A stretch of DNA of 64,000 nt, taken from NCBI GenBank assembly GCA_963830565.1, contig CAWHMO010000011.1:1-64000 (forward strand), read 5' to 3'. Under the pieces are notes generated by a model. It saw nothing but the letters and a program-made list of their open reading frames with translations. It ran no database searches and had not been told where the DNA came from. The DNA is from DATFDN01 sp963830565. Lineage in GTDB: Bacteria; Pseudomonadota; Alphaproteobacteria; Acetobacterales; Acetobacteraceae. Below are positions 28,786-36,488 of the stretch, one piece after another (within the stretch, counting starts at the first letter, position 1; every line of letters starts with the position of its first letter). The position numbers and the translations under genes are program-made.

Positions 28786-29169
28786 AACCGAATCGAATCA
28801 CGCCAGCTCGCGTCGACGCAAGCCCCGTGTATGGACACATCCAGCCAGCAAGTGACCCAGAAAAGCGACGGAAACCGCAGGGAATCAGGTCGGGGTCAGT
28901 GAAAACTTCAGGTTAGAGGCAGAGGTGAACCTGACGTTATTTAATGGTGAGCCCGCCCAACTTGACCAGCTTACCCGGGGTTTGAAGTCGGCACCGGTTT
29001 CCGTGGACAGTTTTCACTCCTGCCTGCTTGAATGGAACCGAGAAAGCGATCCGGGTCGAGTGACGGAAATCGCCAGTGACGCAGCATTCGAGGAACCCGA
29101 TCCGCGCGAGGCGCGCTCGCGGCGCTTGTTATCCGAGAGTCCGGTAGATGCGGTGTGGTCGCGATTGGT
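28786..29169. other. intergenic stretch without a recognisable gene
   Basis: No gene is supported here. The part from 28900 to 29020 is richer in A and T than the surroundings. Because an IS1634 scar borders it on one side and a frameshifted dehydrogenase on the other, it is probably mobile-element debris. I found no family match in either strand. Confidence 0.4.
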
Positions 29170-30223
29170 CTACCCGACCTGCCAATCGCCCGGCATCTCG
29201 ATCTGCACCTTGACCGAGGCGGGCGGCATGGCTTTGGCGAAATCGAACGCCTCCACACTGTCCTCGAAGGCGAAGCGGTCGGTAATCAGGGGCTTCACGT
29301 CGATCTTGCCCGAGGCGAGCATCGCCACCGCGCGCGGGTAGACATGGGCGTAGCGGAAAGCGCTCTCGAACTCTGGCCTCCTTCACCTGCGCCTTGCTGA
29401 CATCGAACGGGAATGGCTCAAGCGGGATGCCAACCAGCGCCACTTTGCCGCCCGGGCACACGAGATCGAAGATCTCCGCCATGGCCGGCGCGAAGCCCGA
29501 GCACTCGAAAACCAGGTCCGCGCCCCAGCCCTCGCTTTCGCGCTTGACGACGTCGTGAGACTCTCGCGGCGGACATTGACCGGCAGCACCGGCCCCAGTT
29601 TCCTCGCCAGCTCAAGCTTCGGCTCGTGAATGTCGCTGACGATTACCCGGGCGCACCCGGCCGCGAGCGCTGCGAGCACCGTTACCATCCCGATCGGCCC
29701 CGCGCCGATCACCACGGCAAGGTCCCCCGGTCTGTACTTGCAGCTTGGTCGCGGCATGGACACCGACGGCCAACGGCTCGACCATCGCGCCTTCGGCGTA
29801 GCTCACATTGTCCGGCAGCTTGAAGGTGAAGTCGGCGGGGTGAACCACAGTCGGCCGCAACACGCCGTGCACTGGTGGTGTCGCCCAGAAGCGCACTGCC
29901 GGGTCCAGGTTGTACTTGCCGATCCGCGTCGCCCGGCTGGCCGGGTCGGGAATCCCGGGCTCCATGCACACCCGGTCACCGGCCTGCAATTCCTTGACCG
30001 CGGCCCCGACCTCGATGATGTCGCCCGCTGCTTCATGCCCGAGGATCATCGGCTCCTTGACGACGAAAGGACCGATTGCGCCATGCGTGTAATAATGAAC
30101 GTCGCTGCCGCACACGCCCACTGTCCGTAACGCGACGCGCACGTCCCGAGGCCCGAGCTTTTCGTCGAGCTTGATGTCCCTGAGGCTGAGTTCGTCCTTG
30201 CGCTCCAGCACCAGCGCATCCAT
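29170..30223 (-). pseudogene. zinc-dependent polyol (xylitol-type) dehydrogenase, frameshifted
   Basis: A medium-chain NAD-dependent dehydrogenase of about 350 residues is readable with three frame changes (near 29745, 29540 and 29390). The N-terminal half is intact: catalytic zinc residues in VGVCGSDVHYYTHGAIGP and LGHEAAGDIIEVG, then GDRVCMEPGIPDPASRA, PAVRFWATPPVHGVLRP and EGAMVEPLAVGVHAA. The nucleotide-binding loop is AVVIGAGPIGMVTVLAALAA. The pattern is that of xylitol/sorbitol dehydrogenases. It ends PGDWQVG-stop at 29170. No sign of other decay is seen, so sequencing error is possible. Confidence 0.8.
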
Positions 30224-30386
30224 TGCCCGACCCTTCGAGGACTGCCCTACGACGATAGGCCCGGCGCCCGCTAGCCCGCAAGCCAGCCGCCGGGACTTAG
30301 AAGCGTAGGCTTCGCACGATGCCACGCTAGAGCGCCGGGCACGAGCGGAGGCCGCCGCTCCGCCCCGTGTCGCCGGCGGGGATGCC

Positions 30387-31334
30387 TTATCGGCTCGCCG
30401 CGTCCAGCGCTTCCACTGCCTCTCGATCCAGGGTCAGGGTCGTGGCTGTAACCAAGTCCTGCAACTGCTCCAGGCTGGTGGCGCTGGCGATCGGGGCGGT
30501 GATGCCGGGCCGGGCGATCTGCCACGCCAGCGCTACCTGCGCCGGTGTCGCGTGCAAGCGGGCCGCCGCCGCATCGAGGACCGCAAGCACCCGCATCCCG
30601 CGCTCGTTCAGGTGCTTGCCCGCGCCGCGGGCGCCGCGCACGCTCTTCGAAAGGTCGGCTTCGGACCGGTATTTGCCGGTCAGGAAGCCGGCCGCCAGGG
30701 CGGCGTAGGGGATGACCCCCAGGCCGTGCTCCCGGCATAGCGGCAGCAGGTCGGCCTCGATCCCCCGCTCCATCAGGTTATAGGGGGGCTGCAGGCTCTC
30801 GTAGCGCGGCAGACCCAGCCTCGCGCTCGTCTCCAGCGCCGCCTTGAGACGGGGAGTACCGTAGTTGGAGGCGCCGATGGCGCGGACCTTGCCCTGTTCG
30901 ACCAGTCGAGCGAAGGCGCCAAGCGTCTCCTCAAGCGGCGTCGCCTCGTCGTCCTTGTGCGCCTGATAGAGATCGATGACATCGGTGCCAAGGCGCGTCA
31001 GGCTGTCCTCGACGGCCCGCGCGATCCAGGCGGCGGACAGGCCCCTGCCCCGGCCCGGCATCTCCATGCCGACCTTGGTCAGAACCAGCACGTCATGCCG
31101 CCGCCCACGGGCTCTCATCCACTCGCCGATGATCGTCTCGGACTCGCCGCCCGCGTGGCCGGCGACCCAGGTGGAGTAGACGTCCGCCGTGTCGATCGCG
31201 TTAAGCCCGGCCTCCACCAGGGTGTCGAGCAGGCGGAAGGAGGCGCTTTTGTTCACCGTCCAGCCGAGGACGTTCCCGCCGAAGATGACAGGCGGCACCG
31301 CAAGGCCCGACCGGCCCAGACCGCGCTTCTGCAT
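30387..31334 (-). CDS. aldo/keto reductase
   Basis: The 315-residue protein has the AKR fold: LGRSGLAVPPVIFGGNVLGW at the start, the catalytic Asp and Tyr in NAIDTADVYSTW, Lys in VLVLTKVGM, His in LYQAHKDDEATPLEETLGAF, and the cofactor region with AIGASNYGTPRLK. It belongs to the YghZ/YajO-like group that reduces or oxidises sugars and aldehydes with NADP(H). The ATG at 31334 follows GAGGGAGAA; an upstream ATG at 31349 has none. It lies 160 bases upstream of the broken polyol dehydrogenase on the same strand, so both may belong to a sugar-catabolic operon. Confidence 0.9.
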   Translation of the reverse strand: MQKRGLGRSGLAVPPVIFGGNVLGWTVNKSASFRLLDTLVEAGLNAIDTADVYSTWVAGHAGGESETIIGEWMRARGRRHDVLVLTKVGMEMPGRGRGLSAAWIARAVEDSLTRLGTDVIDLYQAHKDDEATPLEETLGAFARLVEQGKVRAIGASNYGTPRLKAALETSARLGLPRYESLQPPYNLMERGIEADLLPLCREHGLGVIPYAALAAGFLTGKYRSEADLSKSVRGARGAGKHLNERGMRVLAVLDAAAARLHATPAQVALAWQIARPGITAPIASATSLEQLQDLVTATTLTLDREAVEALDAASR

Positions 31335-31348
31335 GAGTTTCTCCCTCA

Positions 31349-31380
31349 TATTCTGTCGCTAGTCTATTCTGTCGCCAGTC
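31349..31380 (-). repeat. 16-bp tandem direct repeat upstream of the aldo/keto reductase gene
   Basis: Two adjacent 16-base copies, TATTCTGTCGCTAGTC and TATTCTGTCGCCAGTC, differ at one base. They end 15 bases before the start codon of the aldo/keto reductase gene. On the coding strand each copy reads GACT(A/G)GCGACAGAATA. Direct repeats at this position could be regulator binding sites. Confidence 0.45.
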
Positions 31381-31454
31381 TGGCGCGCCGGCAGCCTGTG
31401 GGCGAGCGGTTTGGGGGGTGGCGAGAGCGCCCTGACCAGAGATGGAGGTCAAGG

Positions 31455-31600
31455 GAAGGTGCGGCGGCTTATGACCAGCCCCTTGGCGCAGAGCGCCAGC
31501 CACAGCGCCGCTCGCTGGCTCTCGGCCAGGCTCGGGCCGGTCCTGGCCTCCACCCAGGGGATCGCCTAGTCGGCGTCGATATCCGGCCATGGCGGGCGAC
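31455..31600 (-). pseudogene. RecD-like helicase remnant
   Basis: Reading leftward, the frame gives PWPDIDAD, an in-frame stop, then AIPWVEARTGPSLAESQRAA and LWLALCAKGLVIS. This matches the segment just before Walker A in RecD2/AAA-type DNA helicases (family form: AIxWVExRTGxxLAxSQxxAVxxALxxKVxVITGGPG). The Walker A motif itself and all the rest are missing. The fragment lies about 40 bases from the tRNA-Ser gene. Confidence 0.5.
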
Positions 31601-31638
31601 CAAGGCGTGTTCGTGAATAGCTTAGCCTTATCTGCCGG

Positions 31639-31725
31639 CGGATGGGGTGGGATTCGAACCCACGAACCCGTTGCCGGGTTGGCGGTTTTCAAGACCGCTG
31701 CCTTAAACCGCTCGGCCACCCATCC
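31639..31725 (-). tRNA. tRNA-Ser (anticodon TGA)
   Basis: The 87-base gene is read on the minus strand. The acceptor stem GGATGGG pairs with CCCATCC. The D-arm is TGGCCGAGCGGTTTAAGGC, typical of class II tRNAs. The anticodon arm is GCGGTCTTGAAAACCGC with anticodon TGA. A long variable arm, ACCCGGCAACGGGT, follows, and the T-arm is GTGGGTTCGAATCCCAC. The 3' CCA is not encoded (GCCG follows). Confidence 0.95.
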
Positions 31726-31830
31726 CGCGCGGTGCCATGCCGCAGATTGCCACCGCGCGGGATGGACGCGCAATCGCGCTATTTTGGGTCCTGCGGCCGC
31801 CCTGGCACGCCGTCGGGGCGGCCGCACCCG

Positions 31831-32255
31831 TCACGCCACCGTCGAGCGTACCTGAACGTTGTTGCGGATGGCGTTCGAATAGGGGCATACTTGATGCGCC
31901 TTCTCCACCAGCTCCTCGGCCTCGCGGTGGTCCACGCCCGGGAGCGCGACCTCCAGCCCCACGTCGATGCCGAACCCGCCCTCGGAACGCGGGCCCATGC
32001 CGACCGTGGCGGAGACCGTCGCATTATCCGGCACCTTCTTGCGGCTCTGCGAGGCGACGAACTTGAGCGCGCCAAGGAAGCATGCGGCATACCCCGCCGC
32101 GAAGAGCTGCTCGGGATTGTTGCCGGATCCCCCCCGCCGCCCAACTCCTTCGGCGTGGACAGATTGACGTCGAGGGCGCCGTCCTTGGTCGCGGCGTGGC
32201 CGTCCCGGCCGCCGGTCGCGGTGGCGGTGGTCTTGTACTTCACATCAACGGACAT
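31831..32255 (-). pseudogene. ohr: organic hydroperoxide resistance protein Ohr, one frameshift
   Basis: An Ohr/OsmC peroxiredoxin of about 141 residues is complete except for one missing base in a run of seven C at about 32129-32135. Before the run the frame reads MSVDVKYKTTATATGGRDGH, then LDVNLSTPKELGGGG. After it the restored frame reads NPEQLFAAGYAACFLGALKF, with the catalytic Cys, then LEVALPGVDHREAEELVEKA and CPYSNAIRNNVQV, with the second Cys. An AGGAGGAG site precedes the ATG at 32255. Ohr reduces organic hydroperoxides using lipoylated proteins. It is divergent from the catalase gene, making an oxidative-stress locus. No OhrR gene is nearby. Confidence 0.88.
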
Positions 32256-32554
32256 TGTGGCTCCTCCTGAGTTGTCGGTTCGGCTCCGGAAGCGCAAGGA
32301 TGCGGTCGGAACCCAGACCCTCGTGTAGCCCCGGCCGGCTCCAACGCAAAACCGCGCCCGCCGAGCGGATGGCAGCGCGTTACGAAGCCTTGCCCTCCGG
32401 TTGACGGCACCGAACTCGGATGCCAGATTCGGAGCTAGCTGGTGGCACGCCCGCCGCGCTTTTTGTTGTCCGGCCCCGATGTGAGCTGCACCCGGCAGGC
32501 TCAGCCGCCGCGTCGGAGCGCGCGGGAGCTGGCCGCTCTCAGGAGGAATGGAAC
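32256..32554. promoter_or_regulatory. divergent ohr/catalase intergenic region
   Basis: The 299 bases between the two divergent oxidative-stress genes must hold both promoters. Both genes have strong AGGAGG-type ribosome binding sites at its edges. I do not see a clear palindrome of the OhrR or OxyR kind, nor a convincing -35/-10 pair. Confidence 0.4.
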
Positions 32555-34129
32555 ATGACTGACGAACGGCGCATCCTTACTACCCGTCAAGGCCATCCTG
32601 TCTCCGACAACCAGAACCTGCGCACGGTTGGCGAGCGCGGCCCGACCACGCTCGAGAACTACCAGTTCATCGAGAAGATCACCCATTTCGACCGCGAGCG
32701 CATCCCCGAGCGGGTGGTGCATGCGCGCGGCACGAGCGCGCATGGCTATTTCGAGGCCTACGGAAAGATCGGCGACGAGCCGGCCAGCAAGTACACGCGG
32801 GCCAAGGTGCTGACGCAGGCGAGCAAGCGCACGCCGCTGTTCGTGCGCTTCTCCACCGTGATCGGCAGCAAGGACAGCCCGGAGACGGCGCGCGACCCGC
32901 GCGGCTTCGCGGTGAAGTTCTACACCGAGGACGGCAACTGGGATCTGGTGGGGAACAACCTGCGCATCTTCTTCATCCGCGATGCCATCAAGTTCCCCGA
33001 CATGATCCACGCCTTCAAGCCCGACCCGGTGACAAACCGGCAGGAGGCTTGGCGCTTCTTCGACTTCGTGCAGAACTCTCCGGAGTCGCTGCACATGGTC
33101 ACCTGGGTAAAGAGCCCCTGGGGAATCCCCGCCACTTACCGCGAAATGGAAGGCTCCAGCGTCAACACCTACAAGCTGGTCAACGACCAGGGCGTCGCGC
33201 ATCTCGTCAAGTTTTCCTGGGTGCCGAAGCAGGGCGCGCGCAACCTGACCAGCCAGCAGGCCGCCGAGATCCAGGCGCGCGAGGTGGGCCACGCGACCAA
33301 GGATCTGTATGAGGCCATCGAGCGCGGCGATTATCCGGAGTGGGAATTCTGCGCGCAAATCATGTCCGACGACGAGCATCCCGAGCTCAGCTTCGACCCG
33401 CTGGACGACACCAAGCGCTGGCCGGAGGACAAGTTCCCGCTGCTGCCCGTCGGGCGCATGGTTCTCGACCGCAACCCGGAAAATTTCTTCGCCGAGAGCG
33501 AGCAATCCGCCTTCGGCACCGGCGTGCTGGTGGACGGCATCGACTTCTCGGACGACAAGATGCTGCAGGGGCGCACGCTGTCCTACTCCGACACGCAGCG
33601 CTACCGCGTCGGCCCGAACTACCTGCAGCTTCCGATCAATGCGCCGAAATCGGCGCAGGCCCGCACCAATCAGCGGGACGGCCAGATGACCTATCGGGTG
33701 GATGGCGCCGGCGAGAACAAGCACGTCAACTACGAACCGAGCTCGATGGGCGGTTTGCAGGAAGCGCCGAAGCCGTCGCAGGACTATCATCAGCGGGTGG
33801 AAGGCGAGCTCGGCCGGTATGCCATCAGCCGCACGGCGGACGACTATACCCAGGCCGGCGAGCGCTACCGCACGTTCCAGGACTGGGAGCGTGACGACCT
33901 GATCGCCAACCTGGTGGCCGACATGAAATCGTGCCCGGAGCAGATCCAGCTCCGGATGGTCTGGCACTTCTGGCATTGCGACGAGGAGTACGGGCGCCGC
34001 GTGGCCGAGGGCGCCGGGATCGATCTCGAGAAGGCGAAGGCACTGCCCCCGCTGCCCGGCAGGCCCGCGCCGAAGCAGAACCGGCCGGCGCCGAACGTCA
34101 GCAGCCTGCATAGCAGGGCGGCCGAGTAG
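32555..34129 (+). CDS. katA: monofunctional haem catalase
   Basis: The 524-residue enzyme converts hydrogen peroxide to water and oxygen. The distal His56 is in IPERVVHARG, the distal Asn128 in YTEDGNWDLVGNN, and the proximal haem ligand Tyr344 in RTLSYSDTQRYRVG. The conserved FDRERIPERVVHARG and FFIRDAIKFPDMIHAFKP signatures are intact. The length and the short C-terminal tail place it with small-subunit catalases. The ATG at 32555 has an AGGAGGA site; an open extension upstream is not coding. It is divergent from ohr. Confidence 0.97.
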   Translation: MTDERRILTTRQGHPVSDNQNLRTVGERGPTTLENYQFIEKITHFDRERIPERVVHARGTSAHGYFEAYGKIGDEPASKYTRAKVLTQASKRTPLFVRFSTVIGSKDSPETARDPRGFAVKFYTEDGNWDLVGNNLRIFFIRDAIKFPDMIHAFKPDPVTNRQEAWRFFDFVQNSPESLHMVTWVKSPWGIPATYREMEGSSVNTYKLVNDQGVAHLVKFSWVPKQGARNLTSQQAAEIQAREVGHATKDLYEAIERGDYPEWEFCAQIMSDDEHPELSFDPLDDTKRWPEDKFPLLPVGRMVLDRNPENFFAESEQSAFGTGVLVDGIDFSDDKMLQGRTLSYSDTQRYRVGPNYLQLPINAPKSAQARTNQRDGQMTYRVDGAGENKHVNYEPSSMGGLQEAPKPSQDYHQRVEGELGRYAISRTADDYTQAGERYRTFQDWERDDLIANLVADMKSCPEQIQLRMVWHFWHCDEEYGRRVAEGAGIDLEKAKALPPLPGRPAPKQNRPAPNVSSLHSRAAE

Positions 34130-34137
34130 AAACCCAG

Positions 34138-34164
34138 GGTGGGGAGCGCGCCGCGCTCCCCACC
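34138..34164 (+). terminator. hairpin behind the catalase gene
   Basis: Nine bases after the catalase stop, GGTGGGGAGCG pairs perfectly with CGCTCCCCACC across a five-base loop. No T-run follows, so this is a strong stem without the usual tail; it may stop transcription weakly or protect the mRNA end. Confidence 0.55.
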
Positions 34165-34291
34165 CGCGCGTCAGGGCGGCCGATCCGCGCACGGCTCTGT
34201 CGGACCCGCGGCGTTGACAGCCGGTGCGCGGCCATATCTGCTCGGCAGCGCACCCGAAGGCCTCTCGCATGCTTGCATTAAGTGAACACGC

Positions 34292-35278
34292 TTGAGCCGG
34301 CGCGTCCTTCTCCTTGCGATCATGGCGCTCGCCGTTGCGCTGGCTCGTCCGGGGCGTGCCGATCCGCAATCTTACCCGAACCGGATCGTCACGCTCCAGG
34401 TCGAGAACGATGCCACGGCCGGCACCGACCGCTACTACACATCGGGGCTGCGCCTCGGCTACACGACTCCCGCCGGCGGGCTCCCGGACAGCTTCGCGCG
34501 GCTCGGCCAGGCGCTGTTTGGCACGGGCCAGCAGCGGCTGGCGCTCGGCCTGTCGCAGTTGCTGTTCACGCCGCGCAACACGCAGATTTCCGCGCCCGAT
34601 CCGCTGGACCGTCCCTATGCCGGACTGCTCCTCGGCAATATCGCGCTGGTCCAGGATACCGACCGCGCGCGCAGCGTGCTTGACCTCGAGCTCGGCGTCA
34701 TCGGGCCAGGCGCGGCCGGCAAGGATGTGCAGGACGCATTTCATCGGCTGATCGGCGAGGGTCCGAACCGGGGCTGGGACAGCCAATTGCCCAACCAGCC
34801 GGTAGGGGAGGTGCTGGCCAGCCGTATCTGGCGGTTGCCGGTCGCGAACGCCGGGCCATTGGAGTTCGACGCGCTGCCGACGCTCACCGCCGGGCTCGGC
34901 ACCTGGCGGGTGTACGGGCTGGCGGGTGGGCAGGTGCGGCTAGGCCAAGGGCTCGCCTCGGATTTCGGAACGCCGCTGATTGCGCCTGGGCTGAACGGCT
35001 GGGAGGCCTACAGCGCCACACGCCCGGTCGCCTGGTACGTCTTCGCCGGCATCGACGGCGAAGCGGTCGGATTCGACGAGACGATCGACGGCGAGCCATT
35101 CCGCTCCACACCCCATGTCTCGCGCATTCCCTTCATCGGCGAGTTCCAGGCCGGCATCGCGGTCATGGCGTTCGGGGTCCGGATCAGCTTCATCGACGTG
35201 GTCCGCAGCCACGAGTTTCACGGCCAGGCGGGCGGCCTGTTTCAGTACGGGTCCGCGGCAGTATCCTTCAAGTTCTGA
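34292..35278 (+). CDS. LpxR-like lipid A 3'-O-deacylase, outer membrane
   Basis: The 328-residue protein matches the LpxR family. After a signal peptide (SRRVLLLAIMALAVALARPGRA) the diagnostic motif VENDATAGTDRYYTSGLRLGY holds the active-site Asn39/Asp40 and Thr50/Ser51, and DRPYAGLLLGNIAL follows. Alternating beta strands and a C-terminal Phe (SFKF) fit an outer-membrane barrel. LpxR removes the 3'-acyloxyacyl group of lipid A using calcium. The start is a TTG at 34292, chosen because it keeps the basic end of the signal peptide; an ATG at 34322 is the alternative. No partner gene is evident. Confidence 0.85.
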   Translation: MSRRVLLLAIMALAVALARPGRADPQSYPNRIVTLQVENDATAGTDRYYTSGLRLGYTTPAGGLPDSFARLGQALFGTGQQRLALGLSQLLFTPRNTQISAPDPLDRPYAGLLLGNIALVQDTDRARSVLDLELGVIGPGAAGKDVQDAFHRLIGEGPNRGWDSQLPNQPVGEVLASRIWRLPVANAGPLEFDALPTLTAGLGTWRVYGLAGGQVRLGQGLASDFGTPLIAPGLNGWEAYSATRPVAWYVFAGIDGEAVGFDETIDGEPFRSTPHVSRIPFIGEFQAGIAVMAFGVRISFIDVVRSHEFHGQAGGLFQYGSAAVSFKF

Positions 35279-35350
35279 GAGCCGTCTCCGATGCTCGATG
35301 CGGGCAGACGAATTGCGCGGCGTGGGGGGCGTCAGTCCGCCGCGACCTGG

Positions 35351-36481
35351 TCACCGTGACGCATGCTGCCGCTGCTGCCACTCCAGGAAACGCTGGAAAA
35401 GCGCCTGTTGCTGGGCCTCGGTCATGCCGGTGGGCGAGACATTGGCATGCGAAAGGAAGGTGTTGAATTCAGTCTGTTGGGCCGAGCTTGCCGTGGTGAC
35501 CGAGGGCAGGCGGTTCAGTGCTGCCTGGGCGGGTGCGAAACGGGTCCATCCCGGAACCTGGGCCGCCAGGTTGACCTCGCGCCATTTCGGATGCCGAGGC
35601 GGCTGCAGGAATTGCTGGAACTTGGAGAAGAATGCGTCGACGAACCGGCTCACCCGCGCATAGCGATCAGTGCGCGGAGCCCAGGCGAACACCGCCATCA
35701 CCGACCCGACCGCGATCGTATCGACCGGCTTTCCTGTGACCAGGGCCGGGTACGCATCATGGTCGAGTTCCGCCGGCAGATAAGTGTCCACCAGCCCCTG
35801 CGCGAACGGCACGGACAGGAAATGCAGCCTGCTGTCGGCGCCCAGTCCGGAGAAGAGCTTGGCCGGCTTGCCGGTGACGTACACGAGCGCCGCGATCTGC
35901 CCGTTCTTCAGCTTCTCGAGCGCGGTCTCCTGATCGTCGTAGGTCGGATCCACGGCGACGCCCAGGCCTTGGAACAGAACGGACGAGGTCATGGCCGTGC
36001 CGCTGCCGCGCACGTCCACGTTCACCTTCTTTCCGGCGAGATCCTCGATCGCGTTGATGTCGGGACGGGCGAGGATGTGGACTTCCTCGTCGTATAGCTT
36101 GGAGATGTATTGGAGCGACTTCTCGAGGCCGGGATAGAGATGGTTGAGCTTGGCATAGGCCAGAACGTCCGACTGCACGAGGCCGATGTCGATGCCCTTC
36201 AGGTATAGAACGTCGGCGACGTTCTGCAGCGAACCCTTGCCCACGATCGTGAGCACGCGGAGCTGGTCCTTGGAGTCGAGCACCGAGGAAAGATCGGAGG
36301 CGATGCGGATATATGTTCCATCCACTCCCCCTGAGATGACCCCGACCGTGTTGGCATTGGCGCTCGCCACCTCGGCGGCGGTGGGATCGAGCGGATTGGC
36401 CGCCTGGGAGGCGGCGGGAACCAGAAGGGCGAGCATCAGCGCAAGGGCGCAGAGGCGTCGGCAAAGCAGTCCCGCGTTCAT
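35351..36481 (-). CDS. TAXI-family TRAP transporter solute-binding protein
   Basis: The 376-residue protein has a signal peptide (ALALMLALLVPAASQA) and the TAXI-type receptor fold: NTVGVISGGVDGTYIRIASD, VLTIVGKGSLQNVADVLYLK, IDIGLVQSDVLAYAKLNHLY, and LAGKKVNVDVRGSGTAMTSS. These receptors bind solutes such as glutamate or aromatic acids for TRAP permeases. No DctQM-type permease gene lies nearby. The C-terminal 100 residues are unusual for the family and rich in Gln and Phe. The gene starts 7 bases after the stop of the ExeA-like ATPase gene, so the two are co-transcribed, which hints at a non-transport role. Confidence 0.88.
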   Translation of the reverse strand: MNAGLLCRRLCALALMLALLVPAASQAANPLDPTAAEVASANANTVGVISGGVDGTYIRIASDLSSVLDSKDQLRVLTIVGKGSLQNVADVLYLKGIDIGLVQSDVLAYAKLNHLYPGLEKSLQYISKLYDEEVHILARPDINAIEDLAGKKVNVDVRGSGTAMTSSVLFQGLGVAVDPTYDDQETALEKLKNGQIAALVYVTGKPAKLFSGLGADSRLHFLSVPFAQGLVDTYLPAELDHDAYPALVTGKPVDTIAVGSVMAVFAWAPRTDRYARVSRFVDAFFSKFQQFLQPPRHPKWREVNLAAQVPGWTRFAPAQAALNRLPSVTTASSAQQTEFNTFLSHANVSPTGMTEAQQQALFQRFLEWQQRQHASR

Positions 36482-36488
36482 GAGGTCC

